Source: Arion vulgaris
Lineage: Eukaryota > Mollusca > Gastropoda > Stylommatophora > Arionidae
Length of the DNA: 64,000 nucleotides
Assembly: GCA_020796225.1 (NCBI GenBank)
Contig: CM036761.1
Span: forward strand, 35,166,928-35,230,927
Reading direction: 5' to 3'
Shown here: positions 22,960 through 33,989 of the stretch, one piece after another
How positions within the stretch are numbered: the first letter of the stretch is position 1
Layout of the letters: every line of letters starts with the position of its first letter
Notes under the pieces: generated by a model
The model's input: the letters and a program-made list of their open reading frames with translations, nothing else
Database searches by the model: none
What the model was told of the DNA's origin: nothing
Made by a program: the position numbers and the translations under genes

Positions 22960-23204
22960 AGTACTGTAGTTTACAAATTAGAAAAACAATGACAAAATAC
23001 AGCAACGTTTCGACAACAAGGCTTTATCAACAAACGAACAACAGGAGTGCCAAATTTAAAAAAACAAAAAGACAACTAAATTTATTAATTTTTTTTTTTT
23101 TTTAAATTTGTCACTCATATTGTTCATTTGCTTGATAAAGGCCTTGTTGGTCGAAACGTTGCTGTATTTTGTCATTGTTTTTGTAATTTGTAAACTACAG
23201 TACT
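22960..23204. mobile_element. foldback element, ~115-bp inverted arms
   Basis: Left arm from AGTACTGTAGTTTACAAATT to CAAATTTAAAAAAA; the right arm is its reverse complement with a few indels; the centre near 23075 is CAACTAAATTTATT. The inner arm includes TTGATAAAGGCCTTGTTGG then TCGAAACG. The outer arm and the following GTTTTACTGCAGTCT match the palindrome at 15151-15255. No transposase is encoded. Confidence 0.85.
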
Positions 23205-23359
23205 TTGTGATTACGTGTTTTGCCAATCAAATAGTTTTACTGCAGTCTCATATATTTTGTGAACATTTATTTTCAGCGTCCTTAAAAGTAGTTAGAGAGG
23301 TACCACAGATTGCTATTAAAAACGCATTTAACTCAAACTGGGATGTGTGTGTGGTTTTC

Positions 23360-23620
23360 TTAAAGGAGACAAATGTTGCTCCTATACAGTGGATAAAAAG
23401 TAAAATGCCGGCAACGCAAAGGGGGAACCATAGAGATAACAGAGGCGACAAAAGACACTATTTATAAAGCAGCCACAAAAGTCCGTGCTAGAAAGAAATT
23501 CTGAAACTGTGAGACAAATCAGTGTTGAGAAGAGAAAGAAAGACAAGTTGCATAGAGAGGCTCGCACCAGGTGTCTTAATTTTCGATCTGACGCTGAAAG
23601 GCAAAACAAGATTACAGAAT
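23360..23620 (+). mobile_element. LINE-D 3' fragment
   Basis: GTTGCTCCTATACAGTGGAT, then ACGACA-type and GACACTATTTATAAAGC segments, then CTGACGCTGAAAGGCAAAAC. The order matches the LINE-D copies at 24.4 and 35.9 kb. The reading frame is lost. It leads directly into a GATA microsatellite. Confidence 0.65.
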
Positions 23621-23796
23621 AAATAGATAGATAGATATACAGACAGACAGACAGACAGACAGACAGATAGAGAGACGATGGATGGACGAATAGACGGATA
23701 GACGGATGGATGGATGGATGGATAGATGGATGGATGGATGGATGGATGGATGGATGGATGGATGGATGGATGGATGGATGGATGGATGGATGGATG

Positions 23797-23828
<32 letters not shown>
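23621..23828. repeat. compound tetranucleotide microsatellite
   Basis: (GATA)n, (ACAG)n, (GGAT)n and again (GATA)n, starting at the 3' end of a LINE-D fragment and probably seeded from its tail. Confidence 0.97.
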
Positions 23829-23829
<1 letters not shown>

Positions 23830-24400
23830 GTACTCGTAATCTTTCGTGTCTGGTAAAATGTTCTATACAAGTATCCAACCTTTGTTTTACCCTCCATCTT
23901 GAAATTAAACGTTTAAACTTCATTCATAGTTTTCTATGAGAGACAGAAAAGCGTAGTGGTTGGTGCACTTGTTTAGTGGGGATAACATCAAGATATAAAA
24001 ACAGTTAACTATTACAATTACTGAACTTTTAAAACGCCTTAAAGAGTATTACATAATAAACATCAACAACACCAAATAATGACATTCGCTAGAGAGGAAA
24101 ACACTACCAATATCTCAATCGACAAACGTCCATTAAAACAAGGCAAAGACTACAAACCTAGGGAGCATTTTTTCAGCAAACGAAAGAATAACTAACAAAA
24201 TCCACCTCTTGATGCAAGAAAGCACATCAAATAATATGACAAATGGAGCCAATGTTATGATGTAAAGGTGTCACCGTGAACACAAATACAGCATTGTTCA
24301 ACACAATCTATCTTCCTAATCAATCAATCAATCAATCAATTCTTTCTTCCAACATTATGTTATCAGTGCCAAACCTGGACGCTGACATCAAATGATAGTA
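23829..24400. other. no clear feature; short (AATC)n run
   Basis: Only an AATC microsatellite near 24318-24340 stands out. No exon was recognised. Confidence 0.5.
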
Positions 24401-24404
24401 GAAA

Positions 24405-24775
24405 ACTAGTCATGACAGAGATGAAGTGTCTTACGTAGAATGCTGGGGGTAACAAGAAGAGAATAGTTTAGAAATGAAGACATCAGGAAAAATGTGGGTA
24501 TACCATCAGTACTGAACTTCATCAAGAAACAACAAATTAATTGACAAGGTCAAATAAACAGCTTACCAACAGACAATGCGCCTCAAAGAGTAATGTTAGT
24601 CCGCTACAGTGGATACAAATTAAAAGCCAGGCCACGCAATGGTGGACCTCAGAAATAACAGAGGAGACGAAAGACACTGTTTATGAAGCGGACTCAAAAG
24701 CCCGTTCTAGAACTCTCTTCTTATCCTGATGCTGTGAAGCAAAACAGGATTACAGAAAAGAAAGAAAGAAAGTGT
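24405..24775 (+). mobile_element. LINE-D 3' fragment
   Basis: A broken frame encodes LRRMLGVTRRE, RKNVGIPSVLNFIKKQQ, LPTDNAPQRVMLVRYSGYK and SYPDAVKQNRITEKK, ending in an (AAAG)n tail. Same family as 35880-36235. Confidence 0.75.
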
Positions 24776-24829
24776 ACAAGTTAAAAGAAAAATGCCTTTA
24801 GTGTAAATTCAGTTTAAGAAATTTCGCCC

Positions 24830-25115
24830 GTGTGATGACGGAGTCTTGAAGGGGATCAAAGAATAGCAACACTGCGACCTACAAGGCATATTGTAAGAAG
24901 TGACAGAGGTAGGGACTTAGGGAAGCTACCCTAGTAAATAAAACAAATTGCAGAAATTGAAGGTCTGGCCTACTTGTAGGTGCATAACTGGCCCAATGTA
25001 CAACCGATCTTATGCTTGGATCACATACCAATCACAAAGAGTGGTTTAACAAGTGGTTCGATATGGAGCGTTCGATGGTTTCACTAGTGGTCCATATGGA
25101 ACATTCAAAAAAGGC
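24830..25115 (+). mobile_element. SINE-R2 copy
   Basis: Matches the 8.03-kb copy: ATCAAAGAATAGCAACACTG, GTGCATAACTGGCCC, and AGAGTGGTTTAACAAGTGG with an extra repeat of the GTGG-CGATATGGAGCGTTC end. It lies about 55 bp downstream of the receptor exon donor, inside the intron. Confidence 0.65.
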
Positions 25116-25169
25116 GAAGTTTAGGAAACAAATGAAAGAGAAGGAAACCTCAAATTGACAATTGCTTAC

Positions 25170-26341
25170 CTGATACTAGTGTGAGGCAAGAATCTGGCTG
25201 AATCAATGATGGCTCGCTTGAGAACGTTGACAGTAGTTTCAGCACTGAAGCCTTCCTTCCATCCTAGAGGTGCCAGCCATGCTAAGCGAATCTCTAATGG
25301 TATGACTTGATGTCCATTAGTAGATGGTTCGATGAATGGTCTCGGAGTCTGGATTGAAGTCCCTGTTGTTGTTACTGATGGAGTCGATGTTAAGTAGATT
25401 TTATAAGACAGTAACTGCGTTGAAAGTAATGGTGATGTTTGTTCTGATTGGTATTCTCCTAGCATGGAGAAAAAGCCTGAAGATGTTGTAATGTTTCTAG
25501 TAATGTTCTTGCTATATTTCATATTCACTTCGTCCGCAAAAGTTGATGGAGCAACTGTCACTGTTGTGGCTCCATCTGATACCTTATCCACTAACTTATC
25601 TCTTCCCACTGATTCGAGCGTTGTAATCATCTCTTTCTCAACCTGTGAAGACTGTGACTTAGTTGAATTTTCAAAATAACTCTCTTCTTGTCTTCTCACT
25701 GCAGTTTCCTGCACATCTTTCTCCACAAAGTTATCTATTTCATTTGACGAATCGCTATGATGTTCCTTGTCTTTAGTTAAAGACCATATGTCCTTAAAAA
25801 TGCGATCTGTTACCGAAACCGAAGATATTGTAACATTCAAATTATTCCATGACTGAAATAGATTTTCATTGACTTTAGAGTAATTTTGGATGCTTTCATT
25901 ATCACTTGATTCTGTTTTTGAGGAATTCAAATGATGTATCTGATTTGTGAAATCAATACTTTCATTATTATTAATGTGTTCTGCAATTGAAGTGCTGTGA
26001 TCTAACGTTGACTTTGGTGTCTCTGTAGTCATCATATTCATGTACTTAGTATGAACATCATCCGTGTAATTCCATGTAGACATTTGAGACACATTTTGTG
26101 TAGATAACTCAAATTTAGAGGTTTTAGAGCTCACAAATTCTCTTTCATTGTTCTTTCGCAAAATATATTTTAACATGTCTATAAAACGCAGTTCCGTTTC
26201 CGTGTTACTGGTATCACTTATTTGGTCAAGGGAACGATTGTTAACATTTGTGACCGATATTACTTTCTCTTCTGTAGCATTACACCTAACACAACCCACC
26301 AACAAGTTCAAAATAATCGTATGTAGTAGAATGTTAAGCAT
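25170..26341 (-). CDS. first coding exon, long-stalk ANF-receptor-like protein
   Basis: ATG at 26341; donor GTAAGC (25164-25169 on plus) after ACT AGT ATC AG, so 390 codons plus 2 nt, phase 2. Residues 1-22 are a signal peptide (MLNILLHTIILNLLVGCVRC). Residues ~23-345 are rich in Ser, Thr, Asn and Glu with many N-x-S/T sites (for example NRS, NVS, NYT, NNES, NSS, NVT, NIT) and no predicted fold, resembling a mucin-like stalk. Residues ~347-390 (EIRLAWLAP, SAETTVNVLKRAIIDSARF) begin an ANF_receptor ligand-binding domain. They match the exon at 2545-2774 in sequence and intron position and phase. No next exon was found to the left within the window. Receptor guanylate cyclase or clearance-receptor identity is inferred; the cytoplasmic domains are unseen. 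Confidence 0.7.
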
Positions 26342-26770
26342 ACTGTTCAGCTGTCAGTGCACCAACGCTTCTTCAAGTTTCATCATCCAACATGGATTAA
26401 TTTTAAATGAGGTTATAAATGACTTACTCTTTAACAAAATCGTCTCAGTTCGAAAACAGGATCTGAAAAATAATTAATATGGAAAAATAAATATACACAA
26501 AACCGTAAAACATGAATATCATTGTTTATAGTCTTAAAAACTTTTATTCACTTTGCAAGAAAAAAATATATTTTTGATATAAAGTTACAATTATTCTGTT
26601 GTTGTATTTTGTAATATTATCTTCTACTTGCTGTTAGTTTAGTAGTAGGCTGTGTTTTTTTTTTTAAATGGGGAAGATTTCTTGTTTATCCCTAGGGATT
26701 ACAGTTGTATTAGTTGTGAATCTATGTTAGTCTGTGTTGTTTTCATGTTCTAGACAAAACATCATATGAG
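26342..26770. other. 5' flank of receptor exon; nothing defined
   Basis: AT-rich sequence immediately upstream of the receptor ATG, expected to hold 5' UTR or promoter. No TATA box or initiator can be assigned with confidence. Confidence 0.35.
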
Positions 26771-27010
26771 GTCTCTGTGACTAAGTGGTTAAGCTCTTGT
26801 CTTAAGACAAGTTTCAAAGATCATGAGTTCGAATCCGGACCGCGCCGTTCTGTTCATGAGTGAATTTTTTTTCAGATACCCTAGTATTGTTGCCGAAGCT
26901 ACGTCGTTCGTGCTTCGTGCAATACTCTCGGCAGGAGACATGCAATCTCTGCACAGAGGTACTGACTGAGTCATGTGTGGTAAAATCCAGAGTAATAAAG
27001 TAATCTTTCG
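26771..27010 (+). mobile_element. SINE-L copy, best preserved
   Basis: A box GACTAAGTGGTTAAGCTC and B box GAGTTCGAATCC at tRNA spacing, then GGACCGCGCCGTTCTGTTCA, ATTGTTGCCGAAGC and CTCTCGGCAGGAGACATG. Derived from a tRNA of the Leu/Ser type, judging from the AAGTGGTTAAG A box. Confidence 0.8.
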
Positions 27011-27370
27011 ACTTTAGACCTTTAGGTCGTATGAATGATTCTAGTCAAACCATTAAATTGTGTTATCCTGAAGTTATACAAGCAGGAAACCCATTATATT
27101 GTTTATGTAGTTTTAGTAATTCTTTCCGTGTACTTATTCATCGTGCACAAATTTAGCTCTGACCAATACATTTTTAGTTTGTCAAATTCAATTTATTTTT
27201 AAATTAAACAGGCCAGGGGGAAAGATTAACTGAAACATCTTACTTCCTGGTAATATCGAAAAAAAGAAGATCATAAAAGTGTGAACTTTAACAGGAGTGT
27301 CCACTACTTTCCATTTAAAGCTTGACAAAATTACACATTGTGTGAGAATCTCTTCAAAATGTGGTCAGAC
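27011..27370. other. no recognisable feature
   Basis: AT-rich sequence between SINE-L and the 21-bp array. Confidence 0.45.
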
Positions 27371-27374
27371 CAGT

Positions 27375-27690
27375 TTACATAAATTGTTTCTATAACAACA
27401 TAAACTATTTTCAACACAACATCAACTATTTTGAACACAACATAAACTGTTTCTATCACAATATAAAATATTTCTTTCACAACATAAACTGCTTCTATCA
27501 CAACATAAACTGTTTCTATCACAACATAAACTTCTATCACAACATAAACTGTTTTTATCACAACATAAACTGTTTCTATCACAACATAAACCGTTTCCAT
27601 CACAACAGATATTGTTTCTTTCATAACAAACACTGTTTCTTTCACAAACCATTTTTCCCAGACTGTTTCCGTCATGAACCAGCTTTCATA
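27375..27690. repeat. 21-bp minisatellite, ~15 degenerate copies
   Basis: The unit is ATAAACTGTTTCTATCACAAC with substitutions and one short unit near 27530. The period is seven codons, so frames stay open on both strands without being coding. Confidence 0.92.
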
Positions 27691-27947
27691 AACTATTTAC
27701 ATCCAAATCCAAGAGATTCAGATTATTAGTATAAGATAGCGTAGACACAGAAACCAAGTATAATTAATCGTTATTTCACTGTATGCAGAAAAGTGGAAAC
27801 AATTCGTTCATTATTCCTTATTGATGATCAACGAAATCTTAATGCCAAATACAACACGTACTAGAACTGAATAATGACATTTCTAACAACACACTATATT
27901 CGTCTAAATAATCAACACACAGTGGCTGGTCTTAATAAACTAGTCTT

Positions 27948-28160
27948 GCCTGCCTGCCCAGCGTGTTCGTAGCGCGTTGGAGTGCGGGTGACTAGCCCTC
28001 TGTGAGCGCGGGTTCAATTCCGCAGGCTGGCAGAAAAGCCACAGGTTCCCCAGATTCACAGTGTTCGTGGCACCGAACCGAAGTGTTACGATGTCCATGG
28101 CACTGAGCCGAATAGCTGAAAGCTCAAGTACTTCTGGATTTAAAAAAAAAAAAAATATAG
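27948..28160 (+). mobile_element. SINE-A, full-length copy
   Basis: The tRNA-like head has B box GGTTCAATTCC and an upstream GTAGCGCGTTGGAGTGCGG region. The body has AGAAAAGCCACAGGTTCC and GTTCGTGGCACCGAACC, with a poly-A tail at ~28141-28155. ACTAGTCTT at 27939-27947 and 28161-28169 is the target-site duplication. Confidence 0.88.
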
Positions 28161-28204
28161 ACTAGTCTTAAACAAAACTGAATTTCAATTTTTCGGGAAT
28201 AAAA

Positions 28205-28335
28205 ATTCCTCATACAGCGAGTTTAATTTAGTTGAGCCATCGGATCATCATCGCTGTACATCGAAACAATTAGTCCATAAGTGCTCCGATATCCTCCTCA
28301 GTATATATCTCAGTGTGTGGCAACTAACGACACCG
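28205..28335 (-). mobile_element. LINE-C 3'-terminal fragment
   Basis: The reverse complement matches the end of LINE-C at 33.2-33.34 kb (GAGGATATCGGAGCACTTAT, GGACTAATTG, GATGATGATC) and ends in a CTAAATTAAAC tail. Confidence 0.7.
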
Positions 28336-28597
28336 GCTCCTTGTTGCTTTTCTTTAAATCTATATACAGTATACATATTAGACAGTCAGTGACATTAGTA
28401 AAGTGACCACGGAAACAGATTTGGTAACGGCATTCTCCCTTATTTGAATACATAACATGAGAAATGTAGCAAAAGTATGTACCGATGGCGATATACAAAA
28501 AATAAAGACAGTCTTACCAATCAGACATACAAAAATACATTACTATTTTGTTATTTACACTTTCCAACAGTTTAGTAGATACATGGAAAACGGATAC

Positions 28598-28850
28598 TTC
28601 TTCTTCTTTGCGTTCGTTCTTTACGACCAATTTTAAACACTCTTAGTGATATGTTTGATCTTTGTCAAGAACGTGTATACATTGCACATTGGTTTGATAG
28701 GCCCCTAAACGCATACACTTCTACACGTTTAGAACATGTGCAACCGATTTCAGCCCAAACCTCTTTGGTCGCCTCTTTCGACATGCGTGGCAGGTAACAG
28801 TGGTTCTATTCTTTGCACCCCAAATTAGGGCCCCGGTAACCACTCGGGCG
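28598..28850 (-). mobile_element. SINE-R, full-length copy with TSD
   Basis: 253 bp, minus strand. The (CTT)n tail is at the left and the GCCCGAGTGGTTACCGGGG head at the right. AAACGGATAC at 28588-28597 and 28851-28860 is the target-site duplication. Confidence 0.88.
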
Positions 28851-28860
28851 AAACGGATAC

Positions 28861-29312
28861 GGAAAACGTATAAAACAATAACATGAGCAACAAGCAGAAA
28901 CAGTCAACTATTTCAGAAATTACTCTAATACGTAATACCTTTCACTTTTTCTGAGTCACAGATCTGGGTCATCAGTCTCTCAACATTTTGACATCCAAGT
29001 CCAGGTGATAGATGAGACGATTTCTTGTCAAGAAAACACATTGGACGTGAGAAAATTATGGGATACTAAAATAACAGTTCTGAGACATACACTAACAGTG
29101 TAATGAACAGAATGTAGTAGCAGTGCTTGAGGGAAAATAATTGAACAAAAACCAACTGATGATAATTAGTTAGTTCTACAATATAATTGATGTTTGTTTA
29201 TGATCCTTGCACAATATGATGAACAAACAATAATTATTTATTATTACATATATTTCTTGAAGACTTCAACGAAAGATTCAAACACCACGTAAAACACAAT
29301 CTAATTGTTATT
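28861..29312. other. no recognisable feature
   Basis: AT-rich sequence between two oppositely oriented SINE-R insertions. Confidence 0.45.
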
Positions 29313-29324
29313 ATGTTTGTTATC

Positions 29325-29569
29325 AACCCGAGTGGTTATCGAAGTCCAAATATGGGGTGTAAAGAATAGAACCACTGTTACCTGCCAAGCATGTCGTAAG
29401 AGTCGACCAAGGAGGTTTTGACTGAAATCGGATGCTCGTGTCCTAAATGTGTAGAAGTCTATGCGTTTAGGGGCCTACCAAAGCAATGTGCAACGTATGC
29501 ACATTCTTGGCAAAGATCAAACATATCACAAAGAGTGATTAAAATTGGTCGTAAAGAACGAACGCAAAG
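29325..29569 (+). mobile_element. SINE-R, full-length copy with TSD
   Basis: 245 bp, starting AACCCGAGTGGTTATCG and ending GAACGAACGCAAAG with a nearly absent tail. ATGTTTGTTATC at 29313-29324 and 29570-29581 is a 12-bp target-site duplication. Confidence 0.88.
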
Positions 29570-29754
29570 ATGTTTGTTATCCATATACTTTTCTTGACAA
29601 CTACCGTTTTATTGATACATTGCTTTTAGTATTCTGTTGTTTCTTGTGAAACTACCTTACTTGATGTTGTATTTTTTTCGTTTTGATTATATAGTTTAAA
29701 GTATTTATGGACAATACCTATAGACATCCTTCATATGTTCATAATTCTCCTTCT

Positions 29755-31965
29755 TCTTCTTCTTTTGTTGTCACACTGCTACCGGGTTGTTGCCCAGTGT
29801 CGTGGTTTTCTATTTTTGTTTTGCGCTGTTCTGGTGGCTTGTGTGATTGTTTTTTTTGCTCTTTCACAGGATTCTGCTACGCCATCTACCCATCTTTTCC
29901 GTGGTCTTCCTCTTGCCTTCTTTCCGATGTTCTGTTGTAGAAGATTCTGTATACTGTGGAGTTTGGATGCACTCGTATTAAGTGGCCAAACCACTTCATT
30001 CTTTGTTTCTCTATGTAATTCAAGCAAGGTGTTGTGCCAACTTTCTTTCTTATGCTGATGTTGGTGATTCTGTCTTTCTTGTGTTGTTGGTAACCATTCG
30101 CAGGCAACGCATTTCACATGTAGTTATTTTTTGTGACTGCGCTTTGCTCAATGTCCATGTTTGACTCTGGTAACACAAAGTAGGTATAAAAATGCTGTTG
30201 ATCATCTGTTGTTTAGCTGTATGTGAAATGTGTGGGTGCCTTAACAATGAGGCTAGCTGGTAGGTTACATCATTTGCTTTTTGCACTCTGGCCTCTATCT
30301 TTCTATCTAGTCTTCCGTCTTCTGTGAATGTGCTTCCTAAGTATTTGAATTCTTTCACTTGGTTTATTTTAGTGCCATTGACATGGATGTCCAGATTATT
30401 ATGTTTTCTTCCCATATTCAGTATTTTTGTTTTAGTGTTGTTGATTTTCATGTCATGATTTATACAATTTTTGTTCAAGGTGTCAATATGAAGTTGTAGA
30501 TCTTGTTCATTTTGATGTATCAGGCACTGATCATCTGCAAAAGCAGTTCATTTATTTCATCATTATCTGAATTTGACTCTTGAGTTATTTTATCCATATA
30601 TGCAATAAAGAGTAGTGGTGAGAGGACACAACATTGTCTAACACCTGATGTAATGGAAAACCAGTCGGTCATTCCTTCTGTTGTTCTTACTGTACTCTGG
30701 CTATCTTGATATAAGGCCATGATATTACCTAATAGTTGTCCCTGGACGCCATATTCTTCAATGATCTTCAATAGTTTGCACCTGTTTACTCTATCAAATG
30801 CCTTTTCTTGGTCTATAAATATAAGTTGTTTACTTTGATTGTATTCAATTGTTTGTTCGCAGATCTGTCTTAGTGTAAATATTGCGTCTGTGCAGCTCTT
30901 ACCCTCCTAAACCCAAACTGGCTATTGCTTAACTGGGGCTCTAATATATGTCTTGCTCTTCGCTCCAATATTTTTGCAAACATTTTTCCTATATGGCTCA
31001 AAAGAGAGATACCCTGTATGTTTCACACTCTCTTTTGTCTCCTTTGTTCTTCCATATTGAGACTATAATAGCTCTCTGCCAGTCATCTGGAGCCTCTTGT
31101 GCCTCCCAGGCTATGTTAAAAATTCTGGTACGCCATGTTATTGCTGTTGTCTTACACGCAAGTAACATTTCTGTTGTTATACCATCTATCTCTGTTGCCT
31201 TCCGTCTTTTGCTTTGATTTAGTGCCATTTCAACTTCGGATTCTAAAATGTTCAATTGTTGGTATTTTCCATGTTTCATTTCAAATGTTTCTGTGCCTTG
31301 TGTTTCGCAGTTTAACAGTTCCGTAAAATATTTTTTCCATCTGTCTTTAATATCTTTGCTGTTGGTAAGAAGTTTCCTAGACTTGTTATTTATAATGGTG
31401 ACTGGATTGAATTGTTCTTCTCTTAGCCTCATTGCCTTGATGCTTCTGTAAAACTTTCTTGGTGCCTTAGTGCATAGTTCTGCTAAATGTTCTCCACACT
31501 TTGCCCAAGATTCTGATTTAGATGACTTTACTTTATTTTTACTGTTCATTCTTGCTGTTCTGTATTTGGTGTAGTCTTCATCTAATTTTGACTTTTGCCA
31601 CCTGTGAAAACATTTTTTCTTTCTTGTATAGACCTTTTAACTTCTTCATTCCACCATGCTGTGTGTTTTCTGTGCTTATTTAACTTTCGAAGTCCACAAT
31701 TTTCTTTCACTATATCCATGATATTTGTTTTGAAGATTTACCATTCTTTATTTATAATGCTTACTCCCTCTAGAGTGTTAAAAGCTGATGTAACTGCTCC
31801 TTCAATTTGATTCCTAGTTTCATTATTATTTAGCTTTTTAATATCTATTATTTCAATTTGTTGAGTTGTACTCCTGTCTTGTTTTCTAATTGGTTTTTGT
31901 AGAAATAGTACAACTGGTCTATGATCAGAGTCTAATATTGCATTTGGGATGGTTCTAGTTCAGAA
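29755..31965 (-). pseudogene. LINE-F retrotransposon remnant: endonuclease end plus RT
   Basis: The longest LINE copy in the window, minus strand. From its upstream end it encodes AILDSDHRPVVLFLQ (the SDHRP motif ending an APE-type endonuclease), HTAWWNEEVKRSIQERKN, KRRKATEIDGITTEML (RT finger region), QEAPDDWQRAIIVSIWKN, VRQCCVLSPLLF and FADD (30530-30541, RT active-site box). It continues with MKINNTKTKILNMG, KEFKYLGSTF, IPTLCYQSQTW, MKWFGHLIRV and ARGRPRKRWVDGVAE. Several frameshifts (near 30545, 30100 and 29900) and stops interrupt it, so it is inactive. The 5' end is missing. A 3' fragment of the same family lies at 61.68-62.19 kb. Confidence 0.88.
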
Positions 31966-32690
31966 TTCAACATTTCAAAATATAAAGCACAAGATTCAAC
32001 GTGGCTGCAGACAATTTCATAACTAATGTGCCCTCTAGTTCTGGACAAGCTTTCATACTGTTATGTCATTTATCACCATTAATTGTATCGCATTTCTGCA
32101 GTGATCTTGCATAACACTCAGAGTTCCGTCACAATGTTCTTCAGTGTTTTGCACCGTGACATTGATAGATTTCTCAAAAGTGTGTAAATCCTGCTAACCT
32201 GTTTTGTTACGTAACTGTAGCATTTACACCTAAGACAAAAAGTGGACATTCACTGGATCTGTCAAAGAAACCTTCTACCTATAATTTGGTTGTAAAATAA
32301 GTTGATCAAGTTAAAACTCGGCACCGCACTCTTGTTGCTTAAACTGATTGGCGCCCGTAAACCGATGGAAGCGACACCGTGTATTTGTTTTAAATATATC
32401 TTAAAACAATTCATTTACCTACAAAATTGTATATTACTCAAAAACATTTATTAATATTTAAAGAATTTATACATTCACCTGCAATAGGAAAATAGGACAT
32501 GAATTGAATTCCGCCACAATCTTTTTTTCAATTCGGTAGCCAATCAATTAAGCTGTGTGGTGAATTGTCAAGTATGACTGAGAAGAAGAGTACTGTGTAT
32601 GCCATTTGCAGCATCAATGATATAGAGGGCGTCTATTGACCACATTATAGATTGCTACTTTTTGCTTACACATATTTCAGGATAAACAGT
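31966..32690. other. no clear feature; possible LINE-F 5' remnant
   Basis: The first ~130 bp may encode a degraded endonuclease segment (SRTRGHISYEIV-like on the minus strand). The rest shows no recognised exon or repeat. Confidence 0.35.
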
Positions 32691-32699
32691 GAATAATAA

Positions 32700-33340
32700 G
32701 GATACCATTGTGTATCCAAATGTTAGATCCGCTTTGAGGGCAGTGTCTCATTCGGTTGAGCTACTGATACCAAAAGTATCAACACTATGGATATCATGGC
32801 AGTAACTAAAGCTATGGTCTGGCTGGAATCACAGACTTTTATCCATGCATGTTTTCTCAGCTACTCAATGAGTCTGCTGAGAAATATTGAAAGAGAATAG
32901 GCTATTAGACATTGGATGGAGTCGCTGGGGAGGTCTAAGCTGACAAAGTTCAGTTTTATTTTTGTGCCAGGGCATGCAGGTGTAAGGGGAATGAACGCGC
33001 CGATAAGCTTGCAGATATGGCTGCTGTACAAAGTGAGCGAGCAATGGACCAGGCTGATATTATAAATTCCTTAAGGGAGAGAGGATATGTACATGATTCA
33101 AGTAATAGTGGTGAATCTACAACACTAATCAGACTGCAAAAATTCCAAGTCAAATGTGGTGTAGCTAGACAAGAACACCATGCTGATAGACAATACAGAA
33201 TAGTAAAATAACAAAGAACTGAGGTCATTAGCCGCCACACGCTGAGAGACATACTGAGGAGATCGGAGCACTTATGGACTAATTGGTTCGAGGTGCAGTG
33301 ATGATGATCAGACGACTAAACTAAACTAAACTATGCAAAC
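32700..33340 (+). mobile_element. LINE-C 3' fragment with RNase H domain
   Basis: Encodes LTKFSFIFVPGHAGVRG, then after a 1-base loss NERADKLADMAAV, which is the His-containing block and final Asp of a retroelement RNase H. It continues with MDQADIINSLRERG and KCGVARQEHHADRQYR, then HTLRDILRRSEHLWTNWFE. The sequence ends with GATGATGATC and a (CTAAA)n-like tail. It is a non-LTR element that carries RNase H, as I-group elements do; earlier domains are truncated. Confidence 0.8.
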
Positions 33341-33989
33341 ACTAGCATAGATTGAGAGTAACGAGAAAAGTGAAGAGAAAACATCTCCCAGACGCGAAAC
33401 TGCTGCAGCTTAAAACTCATCAAAACCACTTCTCATCAGTCTAGAAAAACTGAAAAACTTGTAAGAGATCATCATTCTGGCTATCCCAATATCTAACGTC
33501 CATGGTATTTTTCTTCGTTACTTATTTCCCCCGCCAGGTAAAATAGAGAAGTTAAATCAAACATGGTAATTTTATGCATCACTACCCAAATCACATCGTT
33601 GACTAACAACATTCTGTTGCATTGTTGCTGCCGACAATCCTACACTGACATTTTGAATAATGTGTTTTCCTAACATTTGACCTGACATGACTCTGCTTTG
33701 ACAGCTTTCCTATTATCAATTAGATCTGGTACAATGCTACAATATAACTTTAGATGTGGTCCAGAAGTAGAGTTATTCTGTCTGTAAAATCTTACAGTTA
33801 CCCGTCTGTGCAAACGTATGTCCTGTTGGATAAAATGCACACCTTGACCGACATTCGGATGTGTCTGTCATAACTGCTGCAGGGCCCTAACGGCGCGCAA
33901 CGTACTCACATTCTCTGCGCAAATACACAGATCACAAATGATGGTGAACTTGATTGATAAGAACGTACGCAAACCAAGGAAAACAAACA
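33341..33989. other. no recognisable feature
   Basis: No exon, SINE or LINE piece was recognised before the 27-bp array. Confidence 0.45.

Noticed and set aside
23131..23165. Hammerhead ribozyme in the foldback arm
   Set aside because: TTGATAAA-GGCC...GGTC-GAAAC resembles the CUGAUGA...GAAA core, but it has an extra A and changes at C3 and G8, and no proper helix I/III was found. At most it is a degenerate relative.
26771..26850. tRNA gene
   Set aside because: A and B boxes are good but the acceptor stem does not pair, and the sequence continues into a SINE body shared with two other loci.
29779..31549. Host genes suggested by several separate 70-180-codon frames
   Set aside because: Together they are consecutive pieces of one decayed LINE-F polyprotein in shifting frames.
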